Positions 1 to 6,596 of a stretch of 11,031 nt of DNA are shown here, piece by piece (the stretch's first letter is position 1; each line of letters opens with the position of its first letter). The translations under genes and the position numbers were made by a program. The stretch comes from Chloroflexota bacterium (GTDB lineage: Bacteria > Chloroflexota > Limnocylindria > Limnocylindrales > Limnocylindraceae): positions 1-11,031 of the forward strand of contig SHYI01000023.1 of NCBI GenBank assembly GCA_009692905.1, in the 5' to 3' direction. Under the pieces are notes generated by a model, which was not told the origin of the DNA, made no database searches, and saw only the letters and a program-made list of their open reading frames with translations.

Positions 1-476
1 ATCAAGATCACTACGCCAATGATGCCGACGGCGATCCCGAGGATGCTGAGCGGCGCGATGTGGTCCTTATAGACGACACGCCCGATCACGGCGACCCAGA
101 TCGGCAGGAGGGCGATCAGGAGTGCGGTGATGCCCGATGGGATGGTCTGCTCACCGAAGGAGGTGACGCCGAGGCCACCAACGTTGAGGGCGAGGCCAAC
201 GATCGCCTGATCGCGGATCTGCGCGCGCGTCAGTGAGCGCAGCGCATCACGGGCAAAAATCGCAACGAGCGCCAGCATGGCGAGGCCGGCGAAGGCGAAC
301 CGGATAGAAACCATCGCAAAGGGCGGAATTGCCACACCCTGGTCGGGGTCAACAACGACGCGAATGGCGAGGTAGGTCGTACCCCAAACAATGTAGATGG
401 TGAGCATCGCCAGGGCGATCGCCAGTGGGGCGGCGGCGGTGAGTCGCGGGGCAGACTTCGAAACCGTTTTTGCCAT
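1..476 (-). CDS. EamA/DMT-family transporter, N-terminal part (cut by window edge)
   Basis: This is an inner-membrane drug/metabolite transporter family protein whose substrate cannot be told from the sequence. The first 158 residues are present and the reading frame is still open at base 1. The N-terminus is basic. A hydrophobic helix follows (about residues 14-34), running into WGTTYLAIR (31-39), a hallmark of the first helix in EamA proteins. Further helices lie at about 55-75, 90-106, 113-131 and 143-158. SGITALLIALLPIWVAV (114-130) matches the proline-containing fourth helix of an EamA repeat. Family members have about 290-330 residues and ten helices, so roughly half is visible. The ATG at 474-476 is chosen because the membrane N-terminus starts there. 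There is no Shine-Dalgarno sequence, but a TAGCAT box lies 7 bases upstream. It is divergent from another EamA gene across 75 bases. Family assignment is sure; function is open. Confidence 0.88.
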   Translation of the reverse strand, partial: MAKTVSKSAPRLTAAAPLAIALAMLTIYIVWGTTYLAIRVVVDPDQGVAIPPFAMVSIRFAFAGLAMLALVAIFARDALRSLTRAQIRDQAIVGLALNVGGLGVTSFGEQTIPSGITALLIALLPIWVAVIGRVVYKDHIAPLSILGIAVGIIGVVIL

Positions 477-483
477 AGGGCTG

Positions 484-489
484 ATGCTA
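484..489 (-). promoter_or_regulatory. Possible -10 box for a leaderless EamA transcript
   Basis: TAGCAT on the minus strand fits the TANNNT pattern and is 7 bases from the ATG, so transcription would begin at or next to the start codon. There is no Shine-Dalgarno sequence, and no convincing -35 box was found. The tdk gene shows the same arrangement (GGCTA followed by two bases and AT). Confidence 0.4.
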
Positions 490-539
490 GCCGAGTGCGA
501 TGCGTGATGCGTGGCGCACACCGAGCACCCCTCGCAGCG

Positions 540-545
540 TATCCT
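540..545 (+). promoter_or_regulatory. Possible -10 box for a leaderless EamA transcript
   Basis: TATCCT fits TANNNT and lies 6 bases before the ATG at 552. No Shine-Dalgarno sequence is present in the short gap, and no clear -35 box was found. The spacing would place the transcription start at the initiation codon. Confidence 0.35.
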
Positions 546-551
546 TCCACG

Positions 552-1529
552 ATGCGTTCGAGTCGTCTCCCATGGATTCTGTTGGTCGTCGTTTCGGCGA
601 TCGGCTATGGGTCGGGCTCACTTTTTGCGAAGGCGATCTACCCGACCGGCTTTGATTGGCTCGACCTGTTGGTATGGCGTCACCTGCTCGCCGCGCTCAT
701 CCTCGGCGCCATCGTCGTCGTCCTCCCGGCTGGGCGCGCGGCACTTCGTGGTCTCACTCGCGAGCGTGCGTTGCGCTCCTTCGCGATCGGACTCTTCTTC
801 ACCGCCAACGCTGCCACCTACTTTGGGAGCCTCACCTGGATCGACGCCTCACTTGCTGGTCTCATGACCTACGCCTTCCCCGCCATCGTCGCCGTGCTCT
901 CGATCTTCTTCGCGCATGCACCATCGGGCCCACGCCCCTGGATCGCCCTCGCCATCGCAACCACTGGTGTTGTTCTTGGAGTCGGTGGAATCCCTGACGC
1001 CAAGGAGCCAGCACTGATCGGCCTCGTGCTTGGCGTTGCCTCACCGATCATCTACAGCTGCTACATCATCTTGGCTGCGCGACTGGCGGGCGAAACAAAG
1101 AGTGGCACCGGTGCGACGCGCGGCGGAGGCACCTCGCCACTCGCCGCCATTCCAATCAGTCTCTTCGGCACTGCGGTGGGCATGTTTGTGCTGCGCGCCG
1201 CACTTGGGCGCGAACTCTTGCCGTTGCCGATCCCTGACGGTGCCTTGCTACCGATCATTGGCGTCGCCACCATCGCGGGCATTATTCCTATTGGCGCCTT
1301 CTATATCGGAGCACAGCGACTCGGCGCCGCCCGCGCCGCACTCATCAGTACCGTCGAACCGATCTTCACGATCGTGGCCGCGGGGTACCTCTTCAAGGAG
1401 AGCCTTACGGTGATTCAGTTGGTTGGCGGCGCGCTGATCCTCGGGGCGGTGCTGGTGGCGGAGTGGGGGGCGATTCGGTCCGTGAGCCCGCGCCGAAGCA
1501 CGGAGCCAAAGCGAAAGCGAACGCGCTAG
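552..1529 (+). CDS. EamA/DMT-family transporter
   Basis: This is a 325-residue integral membrane protein of the drug/metabolite transporter superfamily, probably with ten helices arranged as two EamA repeats. Helices lie at about residues 8-25, 40-60, 76-92, 99-121, 130-146, 154-176, 197-215, 230-251, 258-282 and 288-305. Both repeats keep the helix-4 proline motif: TYAFP (106-110) and STVEP (266-270). The stretch RLGAARAALISTVEPIF (256-272) followed by FKE and a final glycine-rich helix is typical of the second repeat. A Gly/Thr/Ser-rich loop (181-195) separates the halves, and the tail is very basic (RRSTEPKRKRTR). The ATG at 552 is preferred over a GTG at 495, because the 19 extra residues are polar and unlike an EamA start. 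The stop overlaps the convergent tdk stop. Substrate is unknown; exporters of amino acids and metabolites are common in the family. Confidence 0.9.
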   Translation: MRSSRLPWILLVVVSAIGYGSGSLFAKAIYPTGFDWLDLLVWRHLLAALILGAIVVVLPAGRAALRGLTRERALRSFAIGLFFTANAATYFGSLTWIDASLAGLMTYAFPAIVAVLSIFFAHAPSGPRPWIALAIATTGVVLGVGGIPDAKEPALIGLVLGVASPIIYSCYIILAARLAGETKSGTGATRGGGTSPLAAIPISLFGTAVGMFVLRAALGRELLPLPIPDGALLPIIGVATIAGIIPIGAFYIGAQRLGAARAALISTVEPIFTIVAAGYLFKESLTVIQLVGGALILGAVLVAEWGAIRSVSPRRSTEPKRKRTR

Positions 1530-2110
1530 GCGATCACCTCGTGACAGGCGCGGCAGCGCGCCTCGTACGTGTCATCACCAGCCATGCCGCCGATCACAAT
1601 CAGTTCATCGTCGGCACGCGCCGGCTTGCCGTCGCGTAGTCGCTGGGTGCGCGTCGCCTCGTTCCCACACACCACACAGATCGCTGAAAGCTTCGTCACC
1701 TCATCGGCGCGCGCCATTAGTTCGGGAATCGTGGCAAACGGTCGACCGGCAAAGTCCTGGTCAAGGCCGCTCACAATCACCGTGCGGGGTGCGGCAACGA
1801 TCTGCTCAATGATGGCGGGCAGCTCTGGCCCAAAGAACTGCGCCTCTTCAATTGCCACCGCATCAGGGTTGATACGCGCGACCTCCTTACGGATCGCCTC
1901 AGCGTCTGGCGCCACCACGCTCGGGAAGCGGGTGCCAGTGCGGCTCACAACCTCGCCTGGGGCGACGCGGGTGTCACGAGCAGGGGTAATGAGAAGCACG
2001 CTCTGGCCGGCGATCTGTCGGCGCGTGAGGAGGCGAACGACCTCGGCCGTCTTCCCGCTGCTCATGCAGCCAGCAATCACGTGGAGCCAGGGTCGACGCG
2101 GGATAGGCAT
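1526..2110 (-). CDS. tdk: Thymidine kinase (type II)
   Basis: Thymidine kinase phosphorylates thymidine with ATP to dTMP in the cytoplasmic salvage pathway. From the start MPIPRRPW the protein has 194 residues, the usual length for the family. It shows the P-loop GCMSSGKT (14-21), DTR (46-48), the IEEAQFF strand with the catalytic Glu at about position 89, and GLDQDFAGRPF (115-125). A structural zinc site is formed by C145-x-x-C148 and C186-x-x-C189. Near the end TYEARCRACH carries the lasso region that binds thymidine. All key residues are present, so it should be active. Longer in-frame starts exist at 2146 and 2164, but the residues they add precede the conserved beta-strand LHVIAG and are not needed. 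A promoter-like element sits right at the ATG at 2110. The gene is divergent from pstS and convergent with the EamA gene; no functional link to either is evident. Confidence 0.96.
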   Translation of the reverse strand: MPIPRRPWLHVIAGCMSSGKTAEVVRLLTRRQIAGQSVLLITPARDTRVAPGEVVSRTGTRFPSVVAPDAEAIRKEVARINPDAVAIEEAQFFGPELPAIIEQIVAAPRTVIVSGLDQDFAGRPFATIPELMARADEVTKLSAICVVCGNEATRTQRLRDGKPARADDELIVIGGMAGDDTYEARCRACHEVIA

Positions 2111-2117
2111 GGGCGGG

Positions 2118-2146
2118 ATAGTAGCCGATCCCGTAACAATCGTCAT
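2118..2146 (-). promoter_or_regulatory. Putative tdk promoter (leaderless)
   Basis: On the minus strand, ATGACG (2141-2146; four of six match TTGACA) is separated by 17 bases from TACTAT (2118-2123). The ATG at 2110 follows the -10 box by 7 bases and has no Shine-Dalgarno sequence. This supports the shorter tdk protein and a leaderless message. Confidence 0.5.
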
Positions 2147-2168
2147 TTGTGGACAACCCGCCACAGAA

Positions 2169-2207
2169 TTAACAGAGCGGTAACCAATTGATTACGAAGC
2201 GTTGACG
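2169..2207 (+). promoter_or_regulatory. PHO-box-like array: four hexamers at 11-bp period
   Basis: TTAACA (2169), GTAACC (2180), ATTACG (2191) and TTGACG (2202) begin exactly 11 bases apart, with T, A and C invariant at hexamer positions 2, 4 and 5. PhoP-type response regulators bind direct repeats at one helical turn: TTAACA-like in Bacillus, GTTCACC-like in actinobacteria. The site is 82 bases before the pstS start codon, as expected for phosphate-starvation control. The last hexamer also resembles a -35 box. A weak candidate -10 is GATTGT at 2220-2225. Binding by a PhoP homologue is inferred; no regulator gene lies in the window. Confidence 0.65.
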
Positions 2208-2229
2208 GCGCCAGTAGAGGATTGTGACA

Positions 2230-2265
2230 CGCCGAGTAATCGGCGGGTGAGTGGCGCCCAGCCAC
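2230..2265 (+). promoter_or_regulatory. Two tandem hairpins in the pstS 5' leader
   Basis: CGCCGA (2230-2235) and TCGGCG (2240-2245) form a perfect 6-bp stem closed by GTAA, a GNRA-type tetraloop. GTGGC (2251-2255) and GCCAC (2261-2265) form a 5-bp stem with a 5-base loop. They end 11 bases before the Shine-Dalgarno sequence. They may protect the 5' end of the message or tune translation. They match no riboswitch I know. Confidence 0.4.
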
Positions 2266-2276
2266 AGTGAGTAACC

Positions 2277-2282
2277 AAGGAG
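2277..2282 (+). promoter_or_regulatory. pstS ribosome binding site that decides the start
   Basis: AAGGAG lies 6 bases before the GTG at 2289, ideal spacing. The in-frame TTG at 2283 directly abuts this site and is therefore unlikely to be the start. Confidence 0.8.
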
Positions 2283-2288
2283 TTGAAC

Positions 2289-3716
2289 GTGAAGCTCAAG
2301 TCTCGCTTCAAGTTCGCCGTTACCGCAGCACTGACCCTCTCGGTCATGTTGAGCGGTGTCGCGAGCGCAACAGCACCAACAATTGACGCCAACGCGGGTA
2401 ACAACCCAGCTGGCTCGGACACGGAAGGCAAGATCGAAGGTTCTGGCGCAACGTTCCCATGGGAGCAGTACAAGAGCTGGATGACCTCATTCACCGATGA
2501 GAACCCACTCTGCAACACCAGCACCTCAGACAGCTGCACCGGCTATGAGTTCTTCCACACTTCAGACGCTGATGGCCTCATCCTCGGCTACTCGGGCGGC
2601 GGCTCGGGCGCTGGCGAGAGCAACTTCTACGGCGCCAATCGCATGACCGCAACGCAGATGTTCTCGGGCACCGACGGAGTCCTGACGACAGCAACGAGGA
2701 CCGCGATCGAGGCCGTAACAAACATTGGCACCAACTACACGGTGATCCCAGCAGCTGCAGGGCCAATTGCCATGGTCTACAACCTCCCAGGACTCAAGCA
2801 GAAGATCTCGGCAACCTCGACCACGACCACCGCCGCCACGCTTCGGCTCAACGGCGAAACGATTTGCGGAATCTATTCCGGCCAGATCAGGAAATGGAAC
2901 AACGCCAAGATTAAGGCGCTGAATCCACTCGTCACAAACCTTCCATCGAGCGACATCAAGGTTGTTGGCCGCAGCGATAGCTCAGGCACGACCTTCATCT
3001 TCACCTCGTATCTCGGCAAGGCCGCAGCTGCGGCTCAGCAACAGTGCGGAATGCACAGTGCATTCACGTCGAACACCGAAGCAAACTTCAATGATGCTCC
3101 AGCATCCTCAAGCGACTTTGTACCAACCAAGGTTCAGCCAGGAACGTACTTCGCCGCAATGCGAACTGCCCTCGGTGTTGCAGCGATTGTTGGCAAGAGC
3201 GGCAACGGCGGCATTGCTCCGTATGTGAAGAGCACGGTGGGATCAATCTCCTACGTTGAGAGCTCGTACGCTACTAAGTATGTGTTGTCGTCAGCCGCAA
3301 TTGAGACAAAGAGCAAGTTCACCAGCGGCACGAACCGTAACAAGTTCAACTACCTGAAGCCAACCTCCGCCGGTGCGGTGGCGGCTCTGACTTCGGCCGC
3401 AGCCGTAGCCGGTCAGGATCCAATCAATCCAACGGTCAGCTACGTTCAGCCAGTCTTCGCAACGGGGACCTCGTCGTACCCAATCGTTGGGTACTCGTGG
3501 CTGCTCCTTTACACAAACTTTGTGCCTGCGACCAGCACGGGCGTTGGCAAGGGTCAGGTACAGGGCCTCGTGGCCTTTGTGAACTGGGCTCTGACCTCGG
3601 GTCAGACCTCGACATACCTGGCACCAGGATACGTTTCACTGCCAAGCTCCGTGAGGACCACGGCGATTGCGCAGCTGAAGACGATCAAGTGGGACGGGAC
3701 CGCCGTCTGGCCATAA
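2289..3716 (+). CDS. pstS: Phosphate ABC transporter, substrate-binding protein PstS
   Basis: PstS binds inorganic phosphate outside the membrane and delivers it to PstC/PstA. The 475-residue protein has a clear signal peptide: a basic start KLKSRFK, a hydrophobic core at 9-24 and a probable cleavage after VASA (24-27). There is no lipobox cysteine, so it may be freely secreted or held in another way. Family motifs appear in order: GSGATFP (51-57), YSGGGSGAG (101-109), MFSGTD (124-129), IPAAAGPIAMVYNLPG (153-168), ICGIYSGQIRKWNN (192-205) and RSDSSGTTF (228-236), which includes the phosphate-contacting Ser/Arg/Thr residues. It is about 100 residues longer than typical PstS; Ser/Thr-rich stretches at 76-84 and 173-184 may contribute. 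GTG is the start (AAGGAG 6 bases upstream). It heads the pst operon behind a PHO-box-like array and is followed by a hairpin. Confidence 0.95.
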   Translation: MKLKSRFKFAVTAALTLSVMLSGVASATAPTIDANAGNNPAGSDTEGKIEGSGATFPWEQYKSWMTSFTDENPLCNTSTSDSCTGYEFFHTSDADGLILGYSGGGSGAGESNFYGANRMTATQMFSGTDGVLTTATRTAIEAVTNIGTNYTVIPAAAGPIAMVYNLPGLKQKISATSTTTTAATLRLNGETICGIYSGQIRKWNNAKIKALNPLVTNLPSSDIKVVGRSDSSGTTFIFTSYLGKAAAAAQQQCGMHSAFTSNTEANFNDAPASSSDFVPTKVQPGTYFAAMRTALGVAAIVGKSGNGGIAPYVKSTVGSISYVESSYATKYVLSSAAIETKSKFTSGTNRNKFNYLKPTSAGAVAALTSAAAVAGQDPINPTVSYVQPVFATGTSSYPIVGYSWLLLYTNFVPATSTGVGKGQVQGLVAFVNWALTSGQTSTYLAPGYVSLPSSVRTTAIAQLKTIKWDGTAVWP

Positions 3717-3745
3717 GTTCGAACTAGCCTGCGTAGAGCGGGCAT

Positions 3746-3780
3746 CTGGAGGGGTGGGCGATCGTCGCCCGCCCCTCCAG
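3746..3780 (+). terminator. Strong hairpin between pstS and pstC (partial terminator or processing site)
   Basis: CTGGAGGGGTGGGCGA (3746-3761) pairs with TCGCCCGCCCCTCCAG (3765-3780). This is a 16-bp stem with one G-U pair and a 3-base loop, 29 bases after the pstS stop. The bases that follow (TTATCTACT) are only moderately T-rich. Since pstC lies 57 bases further on in the same direction, partial termination or 3'-end protection of pstS mRNA is likely, giving more PstS than permease. Confidence 0.75.
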
Positions 3781-3795
3781 TTATCTACTGAACAA

Positions 3796-3817
3796 ATCCG
3801 TTATCTTCGATACGGAT
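3796..3817 (+). promoter_or_regulatory. Small hairpin before the pstC ribosome binding site
   Basis: ATCCGT (3796-3801) and ACGGAT (3812-3817) pair. Inside, ATC and GAT extend the stem past one bulged T, with a TTC loop. It lies between the large hairpin and AAGGGAG (3826-3832). A role in processing or in a second pstC promoter is possible but not shown. Confidence 0.3.
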
Positions 3818-3837
3818 AGGTCACGAAGGGAGTTGAC

Positions 3838-4821
3838 ATGGCGGGAATGGAGTTGCGACGAGTGGGAGGGATGTCTGCTGACACCCTCTTTCGTCGCATT
3901 ACCGGCACCGGACTCCTGATTCTCTTTGTCGTACTTGCTGGTCTTATCGTCGCGTTTGTCGGTTACAGCAACCCACTCTGGACCATTCAGAGTCCCATCG
4001 AATTCTTGACCAGCTCAACCTGGTCCACGGGAACCATTGATGAGAGTGGTCAGACCGTAGACGCGCTCTATGGCGCACTTGGCGCACTCTTCGGAACCGC
4101 TGCCACGAGCCTCATCGCGGTGCTTTTTGCGGCACCGATCGGCATCCTCGCCGCAATTTTCCTCGTGGAGTTCGCTCCACCCCGTATCGCAGCGCCACTC
4201 ACCTTTATTGTGGAGCTCATTGCCGCCATCCCATCGGTCGTCTTCGGGCTCTGGGCGGCAGGCGACCTTTCAAATCGCCTCAGAGACACCATTGAATGGT
4301 GGATCGCGTCTTCGTTCGGTCGGTTCCTCCCCTTCCTCTCCGAGGACCCAGAATCGCCCGCGGCAGATAGCGTCTTCCGTGCCGGCTTCCTCTTGGCGAT
4401 CATGATCCTGCCCATGGTGGTGGCCGTGAGCCGTGAGTTCATCCGCTCCGTACCTATCTCGCTCCGCGAGGGGTACATCGGCATGGGTGCAACCAAGTGG
4501 GAGGTCATCCGCGACGTGATCCTCCCAACGGCCAGGATCGGCCTCATCGGTGGCGTACTGCTCGCCCTCGGCCGAGCGATTGGCGAAACGATCGCCGTCA
4601 CCATGGTGATCGGCAACGCGGAAGGCGTCCCATCGTCGCTCTTTCAGCCTGGCCAAACGGTTGCCAGCAAGATCGCCTCCAACATTGGTGAGGCATCGGG
4701 CGAGATCGCGATTGGCGCCATGGCCGCCCTTGGCCTATCGCTCTTCCTCCTCACGACGGTGATTAGCCTTGTGGTGCGCGTGTTGGTGCGCCGGTTCGCA
4801 GTGACTGGGGGGCGAGTGTGA
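3838..4821 (+). CDS. pstC: Phosphate ABC transporter permease PstC
   Basis: PstC is one of the two membrane subunits of the Pst phosphate importer. The 327-residue protein begins at an ATG with AAGGGAG 5 bases upstream. It has an N-terminal helix (about 24-43), then a periplasmic stretch, and helices at about 77-111, 119-140, 181-200, 235-250 and 290-318. IPSVVFGLW (131-139) and the cytoplasmic EAA-type loop REGYIGMGATKWEVIRDVILP (210-230 approx.) are characteristic; that loop docks on PstB. LGRAIGETIAVTMVIGN (about 244-260) is a PstC/PstA signature. A polar loop (about 142-175) lies between the middle helices. The stop overlaps the pstA start as GTGA, so translation is coupled. Confidence 0.95.
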   Translation: MAGMELRRVGGMSADTLFRRITGTGLLILFVVLAGLIVAFVGYSNPLWTIQSPIEFLTSSTWSTGTIDESGQTVDALYGALGALFGTAATSLIAVLFAAPIGILAAIFLVEFAPPRIAAPLTFIVELIAAIPSVVFGLWAAGDLSNRLRDTIEWWIASSFGRFLPFLSEDPESPAADSVFRAGFLLAIMILPMVVAVSREFIRSVPISLREGYIGMGATKWEVIRDVILPTARIGLIGGVLLALGRAIGETIAVTMVIGNAEGVPSSLFQPGQTVASKIASNIGEASGEIAIGAMAALGLSLFLLTTVISLVVRVLVRRFAVTGGRV

Positions 4822-5693
4822 GCACCCCTGTTGCCTCCATTGCGAAGCTCCTGACCCAGCCAACGTCCGGCGAACGTGCGCGACAGCGTATCAACTGGGG
4901 GATGCGCGTAATTGTGGGCGTCGCTGCCTTCTTGGCGATCCTCCCGCTCATCGCACTCATCCTCTTTGTCATCTTGAAAGCGGCGCCGTACCTTGTGCCA
5001 ACATTCTTCTTTAACAATCCGCTCGACAAAGAGCCTGGTGTGCTCAACGCGATTGTTGGCTCACTGCAACTGAGTGGGCTCACCGTGCTCATTAGTGGGC
5101 CGATCGGCATCGCTGGCGGGGTATACCTCTCCGAGTTTGCCTCCCCGCGCGTGGTTGCCATCGGCGAGACCGTGATCGACGTGATGCTCGGAGTCCCAAG
5201 CATCGTTGCGGGCGTGTTCGCCTACCTGATTCTGGTGCCCGTGCTGGGCTTCTCAGGGTGGGCGGCCGTTGCGGCACTCTCTATCCTCACGCTGCCGATC
5301 ATGATGCGATCAACCCAAGAGGTGCTGCGACTGGTGCCGCAGGCAATTCGTGAGGCCTCGCTGGCCCTCGGTGTGCCGGTATGGAAGACGGCCCTCTTCG
5401 TGAGTGTGCGCACGGCCCTGCCAGGCATTCTCACCGGTGTGATCTTGGCCTTTAGTCGCGCCCTTGGCGAAACGGCGCCACTACTCATGACGGCTCGCGG
5501 CACGAACGCCGAGAATTGGCTCGACTTCAGCACCACCATGAACGCCATGCCGATCGTGATCTACCAGTATTCCAATGCCGCAAGCGACCTTTTGATTGGG
5601 CAGGCATGGGCAACGGCGTTGATCCTGATGGTCATCGCACTCACAATCAATGTGCTCGTACGTGGCCGAACAGTGAATAGCAGAACAGCGTAA
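4818..5693 (+). CDS. pstA: Phosphate ABC transporter permease PstA
   Basis: PstA is the second membrane subunit and pairs with PstC. The 291-residue protein starts at a GTG inside the pstC stop. Helices lie at about 29-54, 78-104, 117-142, 144-162, 202-222 and 258-280. Family features include NAIVGSLQL (78-86), the SGPIGIAGGVYLSEFA stretch (93-108), VPSIVAGVFAYL (126-137) and the EAA-type loop IREASLALGVPVWKTALFV (177-195). FSRALGETAPLLMTA (222-236) matches the conserved PstA region. Length and motifs are normal. The stop TAA is embedded in the AAGGAGG ribosome binding site for pstB, so the three transport genes form a tight translational unit. Confidence 0.95.
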   Translation: MSTPVASIAKLLTQPTSGERARQRINWGMRVIVGVAAFLAILPLIALILFVILKAAPYLVPTFFFNNPLDKEPGVLNAIVGSLQLSGLTVLISGPIGIAGGVYLSEFASPRVVAIGETVIDVMLGVPSIVAGVFAYLILVPVLGFSGWAAVAALSILTLPIMMRSTQEVLRLVPQAIREASLALGVPVWKTALFVSVRTALPGILTGVILAFSRALGETAPLLMTARGTNAENWLDFSTTMNAMPIVIYQYSNAASDLLIGQAWATALILMVIALTINVLVRGRTVNSRTA

Positions 5694-5705
5694 GGAGGGA
5701 GCAAC

Positions 5706-6596
5706 ATGGCAACCGAGAAGCGCGACACAGAGAACGCAACGACAGGTGCTAAGGACGAACTCGCTCAGGCTGCGGCTCGCCCAGCAGCGCAAGCTGCGCA
5801 GCGCGCTTCGGCGAGTGAGGGCGATAGTGGTCGTCTTACGCTGGACAATGTCTCGGCCCGCTACGGTGCATTCCGAGCCGTCAAGGATGTCACGCTGGCG
5901 GTGCGACCGAAGAGTGTGACTGCGCTCATCGGCCCATCGGGCTGCGGTAAGTCGACGCTGATCCGCACGATCAACCGCATGCATGAGACGCTCCCAGGGG
6001 CAACGGTCTCTGGCTCCATCTCACTCGACGGTGTTGATCTGTATAGCTCGGACGTGGATCCAGTGCGCGCACGCCGCGTCGTCGGCATGGTCTTCCAGAA
6101 GCCAAACCCATTTCCAACGATGTCCATCAGCGAGAACGTTTCGAGTGGGCTCCGCCTCACGGGCGGAACGTCGAAGAGCGAAATTGCAGGGATTGTCGAA
6201 GACTCGCTCCGTCGCGCGGCACTCTGGGACGAGGTCAAAGACAAGCTCAATCAGCCGGGCACGTCGCTCTCGGGTGGGCAGCAGCAGCGACTCTGCATCG
6301 CCCGCACTATTGCCGTGAAGCCGCGCGTGGTGCTGATGGATGAGCCGTGCTCAGCCCTCGACCCAGTGGCGACCCTCAAGATTGAGGAGCTCATTCGAGA
6401 TTTGGCTACGGAGTACACGATCGTGATCGTGACGCACAACATGCAGCAGGCTTCGCGTGTGTCAGATGAGACCGCCTTCTTCTCAATGGACGACGACCGC
6501 GCTGGCTATTTAGTGGAGACTGGCCCAACGGCGGAGATGTTCACCAATCCGAAGCAGGCGCTGACCGAAGGGTACATTCAGGGACGATTCGGGTGA
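5706..6596 (+). CDS. pstB: Phosphate ABC transporter ATP-binding protein PstB
   Basis: PstB hydrolyses ATP to drive phosphate import and sits on the cytoplasmic side of PstC/PstA. The 296-residue protein has Walker [10 protein letters not shown] (76-84), the Q-loop within [10 protein letters not shown] (129-138, a PstB hallmark), signature LSGGQQQRL (188-196), Walker B VVLMDEP (208-214), the CSALDP D-loop (215-220) and the switch His in VTHNMQQA (242-249). All catalytic residues are intact. The first 42 residues are an Ala/Gln/Arg-rich, disordered-looking extension absent from the usual protein of about 255 residues. The ATG is supported by AAGGAGG 7 bases upstream. The stop overlaps the next gene's GTG, so the following lipoprotein is translated with it. 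Confidence 0.96.
   Translation: MATEKRDTENATTGAKDELAQAAARPAAQAAQRASASEGDSGRLTLDNVSARYGAFRAVKDVTLAVRPKSVTALIGPSGCGKSTLIRTINRMHETLPGATVSGSISLDGVDLYSSDVDPVRARRVVGMVFQKPNPFPTMSISENVSSGLRLTGGTSKSEIAGIVEDSLRRAALWDEVKDKLNQPGTSLSGGQQQRLCIARTIAVKPRVVLMDEPCSALDPVATLKIEELIRDLATEYTIVIVTHNMQQASRVSDETAFFSMDDDRAGYLVETGPTAEMFTNPKQALTEGYIQGRFG

Noticed and set aside
495..551. Upstream GTG start adding 19 residues to the second EamA protein
   Set aside because: The added residues are polar and Arg-rich, unlike the family start, and there is no ribosome site. The ATG at 552 gives a normal membrane N-terminus.
2111..2164. Longer tdk starts at 2146 or 2164
   Set aside because: The extra residues are not part of the thymidine kinase fold, and a promoter-like element overlaps this stretch.
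1569..2183. 204-residue open frame on the plus strand across tdk
   Set aside because: It is the antisense shadow of a gene with full thymidine kinase motifs. Its own product is Ser/Arg-rich with no recognisable domain.
4068..4616. 182-residue open frame on the minus strand across pstC
   Set aside because: It is the mirror of a strongly conserved permease. The composition (Met/Arg/Ala/Ser-rich) is typical of an antisense shadow, and no ribosome site was seen.
5481..5984. 167-residue minus-strand frame spanning pstA and pstB
   Set aside because: It crosses two genuine genes and has Arg/Cys-rich shadow composition.
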